Shown: positions 39,683 to 52,121 of the stretch, one piece after another | Layout: each line of letters opens with the position of its first letter | Position numbering within the stretch: position 1 is the first letter of the stretch | NCBI RefSeq assembly: GCF_025698545.1 | Contig: NC_068565.1 | Span: 2,480,001-2,544,000, forward strand | Direction: 5' to 3' | Origin: Gossypium raimondii | Taxonomy: Eukaryota; Streptophyta; Magnoliopsida; Malvales; Malvaceae | Length of the DNA: 64,000 bases | The notes under the pieces: generated by a model | The model's database searches: none | What the model saw: the letters and a program-made list of their open reading frames with translations, nothing else | Told to the model about the DNA's origin: nothing | Program-made: the position numbers and the translations under genes

Positions 39683-42600
39683 ATGGGGAAAACTATTAGC
39701 TGCTCTGTTTTACTAGCTTTAATATCTTGCTTTTACTTACCGTTTGGCACTGCTTTAGACACTATAACAGCATCAAAATCCATCAAAGACCCTGATGTTA
39801 TAATCTCCCAGAGTGGAGTTTTCAGATTGGGATTCTTCAGCTTTGCTAACTCTAGCAATCGTTATGTAGGAATACTCTACAATCAAATTCCCATACAAAC
39901 TGTGGTATGGGTAGCAAATAAAAACAAGCCTCTCAAAGACTTTTCAGGGATTCTCAAGATATCAGACGATGGAAATCTTGTTGTTTTGAATGGAAAGGCT
40001 GAGATTCTTTGGTCATCAAAAGTGAAGAATTTAGTTCCTAATGCAACAACTGCCCAGCTTTTAGACTCCGGAAACCTTGTCCTCAACAATGGAGTAAACA
40101 GTTTATGGGAGAGTTTTCAAGATCCTTCAAATGCCTTCCTTGAAACTATGAAGATCAGCACTGATGTAAAAACGAGTCGTAAAGTGGAGATCAAATCATG
40201 GAAAAGCCCTGATGATCCCTCTGATGGTAACTTTTCTCTTAGCCTTGAACATTTTAACATCCCAGAGAGTGCTATTTGGAACAATAACCAGCTCTATTAT
40301 CGGTCCGGTCCATGGAATGGTCAAAGCTTTATTGGTGTAATGAATATGAATACCGTTTATCTTGATGGCTTTTACCTTGTTTCTGATGATAAACAACAAA
40401 CGTACTATTTCACTTACCAATATTCTAATAACTCTTGGTCGTTGCACTATGAACTGGATTCTCAAGGAAACTTGATTGGACGGCAATGGGATGCGGGGAA
40501 AGGGGACTGGATAAATTGGTACGCTGTTCTTCAAACAGATTGTAATGTTTATGGGAAGTGTGGGCCATTTGGCATGTGCGATCCAACGAAACGACCCATT
40601 TGCAGTTGCTTGAAGGGGTTTAAGCCTAGGAATAGAGAGGAGTGGAGTAGAGGTAATTGGAGTAGTGGGTGTTTTAGGACTACCCTTTTGCAGTGCCAAA
40701 GAGATAACAACAACGGCAGTGGGGCAGGCCAAGGAGATGATGGGTTTTTGAAGCTGAAGATGATGAAAGTGCCGGCATTTCCTGACCGGTCATCATTAAT
40801 TAACGGGGACTGCAAAGATCAATGCTTGAAGAATTGTTCGTGCGTGGCTTATGCGTATGATGATGGCATTGGTTGCATGTTTTGGGGTGGAGATTTGATT
40901 GACGTGCAGAAATTCTCCACTCGCGGAGTCGATCTTTACATTCGTCTGCCATCTTCGGAACTTGGTAAACTTGTCTTCCATGTCGACCATGTGTTTCAAT
41001 TAATCTGCTTTTTTAGTGTTGAAGTTTTATAAACCAAGTTTCTGGATTTGCAGATAAAGGGAAAAGCAATACGGTCATTGTCATTACTACAGTCATTGCG
41101 GGCATACTCGTAATAACAATTTCTGCACTCTTCTTATGGTGTAGGATGGCTAAACAAAGAGGTAATAAAATGTCCTTTATTTATTTGTTTATTTAATTTG
41201 TGTATTCACCTTTAGAAGAGATTATTTAATTCTAGATAGAATAAAACTGGAATTGGACTGATCTGAAATTGCTGCCTGGAATTCAAGTGAAATTGAATTA
41301 TCAGTGCTTCTCTGATTTCTATCTCAGGAAGGAATAAAATATGGAGACAGATTGAAGATGTAGAAGAAAATTTAATTGGGGCTAAACTCCAGCAACTACC
41401 ACTATTCAATTTCGAAGAACTCGCCACCGCGACGGACAACTTCCATCACACAAAAAAGCTAGGGCAGGGTGGTTTCGGTCCAGTTTACAGGGTAATAAAA
41501 CGATGGTGATTTCCAACGAACCTAGAGTCAGTGAAATAACATTTTTTCCCACCAAGTCTTATGAGCTGAATTTTGTGCATAGGGAACATTAGACGATGGA
41601 AAGGAAATAGCAGTGAAGAGACTGTCGAAAGCTTCGGGGCAAGGATTGGAAGAATTTATGAACGAAGTGGTGGTGATTTCTAAGCTCCAACATCGAAATC
41701 TGGTTAAGTTGTTTGGGTGTTGTGTTGAAGGAGAAGAGAAGATGCTGGTGTACGAGTATATGCCCAACAAAAGTTTGGACTCTTTTCTCTTTGGTTAGTA
41801 ACTTGTACCAATCTTTTTTTACAATTTTCTTTGAGATTCTTCGATATCTGATAGGCATAATGGATCTTGATTAAATTTAGAATATGGCTGAATTAGACCC
41901 GAAACAATAGACAAAGTTTTTTTGAAATTATTTTCTTCTTCCACAAGAGTTGAACCTAAAAGGCCATTTAAGGTGTATTGAACTTCTTACCTTGATCATA
42001 GAAAATACAACGATGATTGTAGTTTAGATCCATTATTATAGGAATTAGCTATTAATCTAATTGGAGGTCATACTGCTTAATTTTTGTTACAGATCCAGCT
42101 AAACAGGATGTATTGAATTGGAGAAAACGCTTCAATATTATTGAAGGGATTAGTCGAGGATTGCTCTATCTTCATAGAGATTCCAGATTGAAAATTATAC
42201 ATAGAGATCTAAAAGCAAGTAATATTTTACTTGACCAAGAGTTAAATCCAAAAATTTCAGATTTTGGAACAGCCAGGATTTTCAGAGTAAATGAAAATCA
42301 AGCCAACACTAAAAGAATTATTGGAACTTAGTAAGTTGGAACTTTCTCCCTATCATTTAATTTTATTCATTTTTTTTTGGACTAAACAGGATATAGATAT
42401 GTCTATGGTCAGGTAAACCTTAAACGAGTTTGGCCTAGGTGGCTTGTGGACTCATTTTACTGTTTTAAAAAATAAAATATTAAAAAATATTATTTTTTTA
42501 TAATTTTATTATTTAATTTAATTCAAACTGCTAATGAATAAGTTTAAGTTAGGGTTGTAATTGATGTTGTTTTTAACGTTAAAATTCAGTGGTTATATGT

Positions 42601-43604
42601 CTCCTGAGTATGCAATGCAAGGGCAATTTTCAGAAAGATCAGATGTATTCAGCTTTGGAGTTCTATTGCTAGAGATTGTTAGCGGAAGAAGAAACACAAG
42701 CTTTTACAACAATCAATATGCTCTTAGCCTCTTGGGATATGTAAGTACATAAGATAATTTTTTATATAATTCCTACCACTATTTATAACTCTCCCAAACC
42801 ATTAATTTGGAGGAAAATACATGCTTAAGCGCGATTAAACCCATTTTGTCTTGTATGCTGCAACATCAACTATGCCAGTTAAGAGAACTAGAATTTGGGG
42901 GGGGGGGGTTAGGAAGTCATATTTGCAAGATATTTGGGTTTGGTTCAAGAAAACTTGAATTCAACTCAGTAATTGTTGAGTTGAGTTATCATGAGTTGAC
43001 TTTGAGAATCTTAATATTTAAATAGAGTAGCTTGCAAACTTAATTGAGCTTTTTTTCCTTTAAATTAATATTGAAAATTTTCAGTTCAAACTCGAGCTCA
43101 AGTACAAATAATCAAGTTTGGAATTGAGCATGAAAATGGAACTCGTTTTAGGCTTAGGTAAAACAAACCTAATGAAGAGAGTTTATGTAGTTTGTTATTT
43201 ATATCAAATTGATCCAATCGAACTCTTTTGAAGCTTTGAGTTCAAAAATTTGAGTTGAGTTAGGAACAATTTTGGCAAAGTTGTTTTTCTGTTTTCAGGC
43301 ATGGAAACTATGGAACGAAGGCAATATCTGGGGCTTAGTAGACAAGGTTATTTTAGAGTTGGAATCAGATTCAAAGAATGAGAGAGAAATAAAGAGATGC
43401 ATACATGTTGGATTGCTATGTGTTCAAGAATATGCCAAAGATAGGCCCACTATGTCTACAGTCGTTTCAATACTTAATAGTGAGATTTCAAATCTTGACA
43501 CTCCAAAACAACCTGCTTTCACTGAAACACCACTAATGACCCATGATGTTGAAAATAAGGTTTCACTTAATGATGTAACTCTTACAAACTTTGATGGTAG
43601 ATAA
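39683..43604 (+). CDS. RLK2: G-type lectin S-receptor-like serine/threonine protein kinase
   Basis: Seven exons: 39683-40964, 41054-41161, 41328-41491, 41583-41793, 42093-42330, 42590-42740, 43299-43604. The spliced frame is open: 2,460 nt, 819 aa. It is the closest paralogue of RLK1: same signal peptide start ([11 protein letters not shown]), lectin, S-locus, EGF-like and PAN modules, one membrane helix, and a kinase with GQGGFG, Lys 530, HRD Asp 627 and DFG Asp 645. Exon 3 is 18 nt shorter than in RLK1, removing six juxtamembrane residues. The activation segment reads DFGTARIF instead of DFGMARIF. Intron 4 is 299 bp against 1,258 bp in RLK1. The promoter is unlike that of RLK1, so expression may differ. 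It should be an active membrane receptor kinase; the ligand is unknown. Confidence 0.93.
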
Positions 43605-46206
43605 AGATACAAATGACTTATTTTTAGATTTTAGAAATAAAATTTAAGCGTTGAAATTTATCTTTATCTATATTATTATAATGTATTTGACTGAGTTAAT
43701 ATCATTCAATAATGAAGTCTCGACTCAATGGTAAAATTACCGCTCAATATTATTTTGACGTTATTTATTGCCTCTTTATATTTTGATAAATTTTGAAATA
43801 TACACACATATAAGAAGAATTATTGAGATTTGAACTCAAAACATCATATTCTTTACTATTTTAACTTTTATATCAATTTTCATAAACTTGTTATCTAATT
43901 ATTTTTTCAATTGAGTGTGCCACAATGTAATATATTTTGTTTTGATTGTAATTATTAATTTATTTGTTCGAATCAAGAATAAACTGATGATTGTACTTTA
44001 AATTTGCTACTTTTGTCTCAAATTCTAAAATTTAACCTAACCTGATTTGAACATAAAAAAATCAACTCAAATGGATCCCATTTTAAAGACATGGTATTTA
44101 AGCAAATAAAAATGGAGATGATTGATTTACAATGAGATTTACCCACGACGCGTGACATACCGGTGGTTTACTTTGTTTTTGAATCAAAAATTGATAATTT
44201 GATCGGTTTAATCAATATTTTAATTTTTAAATATTAAAAAATTCTTACTTGTAACATTTGTATAACAAATGGCTTCAACTTGTTCGACATACAAACGTCT
44301 CGTATCAACTTACAATACCATGTAGGTTAAAACTTGTTCTAAAACCCTTGAAGAAAAAATTTGTTAGGTTAAATTCTATTATTAAATTCTATTATTAGGT
44401 TAAAAATTTGTCTCGTATCAACTTACAATACCATGTAGGTTAAAACGTGTTCTAAAACCCTTGAAGAAAAAATTTGTTCGGTTAAATTCTATTATTAAAT
44501 ATATAAATGTATGGTAAATTTGTTAGGTTAAATTTGAAATTCTAATTCTAGTAGTTAAATTTGTTAGGTTAAATTCTATTATTAACCCGATATTATGTGT
44601 AAATTTAATCCTGTTTTTAAAATTGATCTTTTTAGCCTCTAAACTTTTCAAAATTTAAAACTTTAGTCCTAACTTGAACGATAGCAGTTAAATTCATTAA
44701 CTAATATAACATTATTTTTGTGAGAATTATGTGCAAATGACAAGCTAATATGTCATTATTCATGATAATATATTTTTCAGTATAAGATTTTGGAAATACA
44801 TAATCTAACGGCCATCATTCGAGTCAAGACTGTAATTTCAATAATTATCAAATTAAAATACGAAATTAAATCTACAACTTACATAAATTATAAAGATTTA
44901 TAGCAAAATTTGACCTAAAAGAAAATAGCATAATTAATAATTTAACTAGTTTATAAACAAGAATATGATGTCGATATTGTTAATTTTTATTAAAATATTA
45001 CGTGGTTATATATAATTTGAATAACTTAAAAGTCTTAGAGATAGACGAGTGACTTCCGTTTCTTTTCAGTTTGTTTTTATTTTATTTTATTTATGTTATA
45101 AGATAATGGGCCAAATTTCAATTTTGGCTTTTATACGATATTGTAATATATAAGCTTTACTTTCTTTTATATAATTTGGTTCCTCTACTTTATAGTGTTT
45201 TTAGATAGTTTAAATAGTTAATATTGCTAATTATTTCAATCAAATATTGATGCCAATTTTTCTTAAGAACACAACAAAAAAATTCTATTATGACAAGTTC
45301 TTATGAGTATTTTTAAGAAAAAAGAATCCTAATAAGTATTTTTAATATTATTTTTATTGTTACATGACTATCAAGTGAATATATATTTTTTAGTGAAAGT
45401 CTTTCCTAAAAAGACAAATTCTATAGGTTATTACAGTTTATACATTTTGTGAATTTTGTCTTTCTATATAATTTAATATTTTTAATCTCTCCACTTTTCA
45501 AAATATGCAAAGAAATATTGAAATTACATGGCAATTGCATCATAGAAAATGGTTATAAAATTGGAAATACTTTTCCATATCTATGAGATGTTACTTAGAG
45601 ACTAATTCATTATCAATATGCATTGCAATGTGATTTGAGCTCAACTTTTTCACCAAGTTCTAACCTCACACCCGCACATCAATATACGATTACTCTCCCC
45701 ACTAAAACTTTTCTCTTAAAAGTTTAGCTACAAACTGAACATAAAACAAATTGTTTACAGTGAGTTTGTATTAAGAATAGGTTCCTAATGAACAGACAAG
45801 TGCTATCTCATAATCGTCTATAATGAAACAAACAAGTCTTCTTTAAATAAATATTAACGGCTTGCAATTCTTCAATTCATGTGAACGTGTATTACTTTGA
45901 ATTGTGCTTGATAAGTTTTTAATAAGGAATCAAAATATTTAAAAATATTTGAGAAATAGACTTAGATCTCTTTATTTAAGATAGCACAATGGCAGAAAAT
46001 CTTTAAATAGAGTGATTATTTGACTGATATTCAACGTAATCCATTCAATTAAATTGTTGCTTAAAATCGTCGATGATTTTTCAAAAACAAATATGCCAAC
46101 ATATATATGACAGGTTGCACAATCTTTCAATTGCAATTGCAGCTGGAGTTTCATCTAGGACGTGCAATTACAACTAACAATATGTATTTTCAATATTGGC
46201 AATCAT
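43605..46206 (+). repeat. 3' flank of RLK2 and duplicated RLK1-type upstream segment
   Basis: 43,605-44,066 matches the 3' flank of RLK1 (34,390-34,870). At about 44,070 the sequence switches to a copy of 27,107 onward, marking a tandem-duplication junction. Within it, about 110 bp (around tctcgtatcaacttacaata and aacccttgaagaaaaaattt) occurs twice at 44,290-44,500 but once upstream of RLK1. There is no gene; the copy is interrupted at 46,206 by LTR A. Confidence 0.75.
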
Positions 46207-47046
46207 TGTACAGCCCAATTTTGCTTGCCCACTACCCAAACATAAAACCCAATTACAACCCAAACCCAAGACCCAACAAATTAAACCAAGCCAAATACCC
46301 AACAGGCCCAAAACTAATTTGTCAAACTAGGGTTTCAGCTTTTCTAAAACCCTAGTATTGCCGCCGTCCCTAGCCTGACCTAGCGCCGCCGCCGTCGCTT
46401 CATCAGTGCAAGTGGCCACCTACTCTCTGCCACCGACCAACTGCTCACCTGCAAAAAAATAAAGAAAGTAGCAACAACAAGCAAAGAAAAATAGAAAAAT
46501 TTGTAAAATGACTCTATATAAAGCCATTCGAACATCACCAGAGGGGGGATTTTTTCTTCTTTCTCTTTTGAAAAAAGCCGAACACTGTAAAAATAGGGTT
46601 CTTTTTCTTTTCTTTCTTGTAACATATTCACAGAAATAAAAGCAAAAAAATCAAAGGTGATTTCCATGTTTTGTTTCTGATTTCAATCTTTCCTTTTTAT
46701 TTTTATCACTGTTTTTACTTTTTATTTTTATTTAACGAAAATATAAAAAGAAGAAAAGAGAAAAAACTCACCTTGACGGAGTTTCAAACGCCGGTCCGGC
46801 GCTTCGTCGGCCATCGGAGGTGGTGGCGGTGCGGCGAGCGCAACGGCGGCGCTAAGGGAACCCCAAGAGTCGGAAGTTTGAGAGGAAAAGAAGAGGGGTT
46901 CTGATTTTTTTTAAAAAAAGGGTGGTTAAAATGTTTTTTTTTTCTGAAAAATTTTGATTTAAATATCCTGACCCGCGATCAACCCGACCCGACCACTGGG
47001 GATCCGCGTGTTTAGGCGTGAGGGGATATTTCACAATAAGCCCCTC

Positions 47047-47776
47047 TGTAACACCCCTTACCCGTATCCAACACCGGAATAGGGTACGAGACATTACCAA
47101 AACACTTGTAATAAAAATATGAAGAACCAGCTTGAAGAAGCCCTTCCATGGTGTTTTAGCTGATGAGAATTCAGAAAAATGAAGAGAAATCTAGATAATT
47201 CCACTTGGGTCCTAACTTTATTAAGCAAATTTTGCAATTTTCCAATTTTGCCCTTAATTCTCCTTACTTTCTTGCTGATTTCATGCCTCTGCCGTCCAGC
47301 CCAAATAGACCTTGGGTCTATTTTCTTTTTAAGCCCTCTTCCTTTTATCATTTAAGCTATTTAATCATTTCCCAAAATTTTGCATTTGTTACAATTTAGT
47401 CCTTTTTGTTCAATTAATTATCGGAACTTTAAAATTTCTTAACGAAACTTTAATACTAACTTTTTAACACTCCATAAATATTTATAAAAATATTTATGGC
47501 TCAGTTTAAAATCCCCGAGGTCTTGATACCTCATTTCGATTCTAATTATTTTAATATTTATTTCTAGTGCACTATTCACTATTTCAAAAATTTTCCTAAC
47601 TTCATATTTAACTTATACTTACTAAATTAATAATATTTTCTACCCATTTGTCGAATTTAGTGATCTCGAATCACCGTTCCGACACCTCTGAAAATTCAAG
47701 CCATTACATTTTTTTTTCGTCGGATTTGTGGTCCCGAAACCACTGTTCCGACTAAGCCTAAAATCGGGCTATTACA
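47047..47776 (-). repeat. LTR of element C (3' LTR in minus-strand reading)
   Basis: 730 bp, TG...CA, nearly identical to 49,771-50,493; the differences are a few substitutions and several 1-nt length changes in homopolymers. Confidence 0.88.
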
Positions 47777-48884
47777 ACTCTCCCCCCTTTAGGGATTTTC
47801 GTCCCCGAAAATCTTACCAGATGGTAGGTTAATGATTTACTTCCACAGTATATTTCAAATTCATACATGATTTTGGATTTTCATATCTTTTGAGATAATC
47901 ACATAGATTCATAAGAAAATCGGGATAGCGATATTTCAAAGATCGAAGCTACACAAAGTATCGAAAAATTACAATCCATATAGAATGATATCCATTTTGA
48001 TAATCTGAGTAGTTTTCAGAACTATCAAATATTTCTCTCTTTTTATATTGTCCTCATTTTCTAATTCATTCACTTTTCCGACCACATTATTATTCTCCCG
48101 TACACGAACTTCTGTAACACTACACTCGTAAGCTTATTCAACCAAAATCTCACAAATTTCATTGTAACATTTTACTAATATAGGGGTGAGTGTAGTAAAG
48201 CCTCAAATTTATCTTACACATAAATGCGCATAACACATACCATCACAAATAGCCAATTCATTACTAAGTTCACATTCTCAAAGCATTTAATAAACATTTG
48301 CTTTTAATCACTTTTGTTCTCAACACAAAATTCTAACTCAAATCACTAATTCACAATCAAAATTTCTATATAGCATCATAATCCAAATATCATAACTCAT
48401 ATGCTTGTATAATTATAACATTCATCAATAAAAAAAATGTTTTATTCTTTGATCCATACCTTTATGAGTTTCAACTCATAATCAATACATTTTCACTCAA
48501 ACATTTTAGTATTTATTTCTATACTATTAGAATTAACTCGGTTGAAAAACATATCTGTCTCATCAAGATAATTTTCGTCATAGAACAATCTTGATAAGGG
48601 GTGATGGTGAAGTCATAAATCTTTCAACTTGCTCTCATAGATACATATATATATATGATTTTGTATTCATCATCAATGTAATACCATCATAACCACGTAA
48701 TTCATTCCAAGCAAATTAAAACATCTATTTATTACAAATGTTTTCATCACTCACAATTTCACACAACAATTTACTTACTCAAGCTCAATGTTAATATCTA
48801 ATTAAATTCCAATACTTGGCTTCTATTTTACTTACCGACATTTGCCAAATTAGAGAACGTCTTACGAATTGAGTACTTGCGTTT

Positions 48885-49125
48885 CTCGATGCCATAGTCC
48901 AACTATGGTCTTACACGTAATCACAAATCACATACCGATGCCATAGCCCACTATGGTCTTACACGAAATCACATATCACTTACCGATGCCATAGCCCACT
49001 ATGGTCTTACACGAATCACATATCACTTCTCGATGCCATAGCCCACTATGGTCTTACACGAATCACATATCACTTACCGATGCCATAGCCCACTATGGTC
49101 TTACACGAATCACATAATCACATGT
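48885..49125 (+). repeat. Tandem repeat with internal dyad inside element C
   Basis: About five units of 46-49 bp built on cgatgccatagcccactatg gtcttacacgaatcacat. Each unit holds the dyad ccatag...ctatgg, so each can form a small hairpin. A related degenerate unit (gccatggtcaaaccatggtc) follows at 49,134-49,155. Open frames crossing it are repeat artefacts. Confidence 0.85.
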
Positions 49126-49770
49126 TCACATGTTGCCATGGTCAAACCATGGTCTTTTCAAATCAATTCATCACATATCACCGAACGAAAGTACTCATTC
49201 TGCGTTCTACTCAATTTGACTTCCAATTCAATTTTTCATACTATTATAATATTCATGGTTTAGACATAAAACAAAATATCTTATTATCTTTAATTTAACA
49301 ATTAAACATAAGATTCTATCATATGAACATACTAATTTCACTTATTCAAGCGGATGTACATACACACGTTCCATCTATTTAAGTAAATTTGCTTATCATA
49401 TTCACTTAATCAAATATGTTGAGCACATAGCATTATATAATCACCAACATACTTGGATGAGCTTATCACAACATAAACTTTTTTTTAACTTATAGTCATC
49501 TCTTTTCATACATGAACACATCCATATCACAAATTTTTATACTTACCTTTCCAAATTCCAACATAACGTGAGCATATTTCATTTATCTCAATATCATTTT
49601 AGCATTATCAAAATAGCTCGATTGAAAATCATCTCTGTCTTAACAAAGCAATTTCGTTAGAGCAGGAGATATCACATCATCAAGAGTAATAACGTGGCAT
49701 GTATAGCTAGGCTCACATATGCTACGTTTGGTCCGAGAACCGACTAAACCGTAGCTCTGATACCACTAAA

Positions 49771-50493
49771 TGTAACACCCCTTACCCGTATCCAACACCG
49801 GAATAGGGTACGAGGCATTACCAAAACACTTGTAATAAAAATATGAAGAACCAGCTTGAAGAAGCCCTTCCATGGTGTTTTAGCTGATGAGAATTCAGAA
49901 AAATGAAGAGAAATCTAGATAATTCCACTTGGGTCCTAACTTTATTAAGCAAATTTTGTAATTTTCCAATTTTGCCCTTAATTCTCCTTACTTTCTTCTT
50001 GATTTCATGCCTCTGCCGTCCATTAAATAGACCTTGGGTCTATTTTCTTTTAAGCCCTCTTCCTTTTATCATTTAAGCTATTTAATCATTTCCCAAAATT
50101 TTGCATTTGTTACAATTTAGTCCTTTTGTTCAATTAATTATCGGAACTTTAAAATTTCTTAACTGAAACTTTAATACTAACTTTTAACACTCCATAAATA
50201 TTTATAAAATATTTATGGCTCGATTAAAATCCCGAGGTCTTGATACCTCATTTCGATTCTAATTATTTTAATATTTATTTCTAGTGCACTATTCACTATT
50301 TCAAAAATTTTCCTAACTTCATATTTAACTTATACTTAGTAAATTAATAATATTTTCTACCCATTTGTCGAATTTAGTGATCTCGAATCACCATTCCGAC
50401 ACCTCTAAAAATTCAAGCCATTACATTTTTTTTTCGTCGGATTTGTGGTCCCGAAACCACTGTTCCGACTAAGCCTAAAATCGGGCTATTACA
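49771..50493 (-). repeat. LTR of element C (5' LTR in minus-strand reading)
   Basis: 723 bp, adjacent to the tRNA-iMet primer-binding site at about 49,755-49,766. Several differences from the other LTR are at CAG/CTG sites or homopolymers, which may be sequencing error. Confidence 0.88.
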
Positions 50494-52121
50494 CCCTCCG
50501 CCTTTGCTGTGTATTCAATGCGGTTTCTTTATTATTTGCAATTTCGGCCGCAAAATTTCCTTTTGTTTTAATTGGGTCCACAGGCCATGCACACGGGCCT
50601 TGGCAGAACGACACCGTTTGATTAACATGGGAATATTTCCCATCTGGCCCTTCTACTTTTCGCGCGCATCACAATTGGGTCCATTTCTTTATTTTTCAGT
50701 TTTGATTTCGCCCCAAAGATTTAGTTTATTTCCGATTTGATCCTGCTTTGTTTTTTTTTAGCTATTTTATTATTAAATTAGCTATTTCAGTCTTATTACT
50801 ACTATTATATTATATCATTAATATAGTATTATTATTATTATTGCTTACCTTATTATTGTTATTATTATTTACCTATTTATACCCTTTTAGATTTTATTAT
50901 ATACCTACTTATATATATTTTATACTTTATAACTTATATATATACATATTTTTATAATATATATACGTACATATTTTCATAATTTACTTGTATATATATA
51001 CACACACATACTTATACATATTTTTATATTTTATAACTTATATGTATATCTACATGTATCTATTTATATTTTATTTTCATAAATATGCATATACATACTT
51101 ATATATTTATATATTATTTTATAATTTTATATGCATATATATATACAAATATGTACATCCTTTCACATTTTTATATTTTATTCATTTTCTTTATTTGTTT
51201 ACATTTATGTCATTATTTTAAAAGAATGCTTTAACTTTGTTTGCTTATATACTTATTTTGTATGCTATTAATTTATCCTTTTATTTATCTTATTTTCGTT
51301 TTGTTACTCATATTAATACTGTGTTTCATTTCTATTATTTCGTGTTAGATTAACTTTATCCAATGCATAAATTGTGACTTTTAAGTAAAATCTCGTGTTT
51401 AGATTTGAGAAGGTCGTACCCTAACTTACTGGGTTTCAATTTTCACAATAAATCTAAATACATGAATCTTTTCAAACTCAAGTTTTAGACGATCTCGAGA
51501 TTTAAAAAAGATCGTGTCCTAACTTACTAGTCGTGATCTCTTTTTAAATTCGAGATAGTTAAAATATCTTTTAAATAAGCATTTTTTACGTATCGGGAAT
51601 TCGAGACATTGTATCCTAACTTACTGGATATGATTCTCTTTCTCGATTAACGTGAAATATGCTTTTTTTCCCAAAAAATTGCATTTTAATACATGGATCG
51701 TATTTTTAAAATTCTTCAAAATTTTGCAATTTTCGACATTAAGATATTAACTAATCAACTATGTATCAATTTTGGGCGTTACGAGGGTGCTAATCCTTTC
51801 TTGTACGTAACCGACTCCCGAACCCGTTTTTCTAAATTTCGTGGACCAAACTCGTTGTTTTAATAAAGCTAAACTGTTTATTAAAAACAACCACTTTTCG
51901 AGGTGATCCAATCACACCTCATAAAAGAAGGATTGGTGGCGACTCCCGTTTTATTTTTCAGACCATTTTCCATCCAAAAAATGTGTCAACAATCATCTTT
52001 CTTTACTAATTCCCAAATAATCTGATTAGACTATGTGTTGACCTCATATATACACACTGACATGTTTTGTATAATTAAATGATTTTTTTAAACATTTAAA
52101 AGGGAAAAAAGACATAATATT

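Larger units (their letters stand above)
47047..50493 (-). mobile_element. Element C: non-autonomous LTR retrotransposon
   Basis: Two LTRs of 730 bp (47,047-47,776) and 723 bp (49,771-50,493) begin TGTAACACCCCTTACCCGTA and end GGGCTATTACA on plus. The flanking target-site duplication is exactly ccctc (47,042-47,046 and 50,494-50,498). It reads on the minus strand: next to the 49,771 LTR lies TGGTATCAGAGC (minus), the standard primer-binding site for initiator methionine tRNA, and next to the other LTR a polypurine tract (AAAGGGGGGAGAGT, minus, 47,777-47,790). The 2 kb interior has no gag, protease, reverse transcriptase or integrase, so movement would need enzymes from an autonomous relative. 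High LTR similarity suggests a recent insertion. Confidence 0.88.
46207..51991. mobile_element. Solo LTR A, interrupted by element C
   Basis: Starts tgtacagcccaattttgc and ends aaaatgtgtcaaca, with an exact target-site duplication atcat (46,202-46,206 and 51,992-51,996). The uninterrupted sequence seen upstream of RLK1 confirms the insertion site. Without element C it is about 2.3 kb. The end contains gggcgttacgagggtgctaa and ggtggcgactcc, shared with LTR B. There is no coding domain; small frames are repeat-derived. It also has a TA/CA-rich stretch at 50,930-51,140 and repeated taacttactggg motifs at 51,420-51,640. Confidence 0.8.

Noticed and set aside
48885..49300. Possible CRISPR-like array because of evenly spaced repeats
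   Set aside because: The units are contiguous tandem repeats without unique spacers, in a plant retroelement; CRISPR does not apply.
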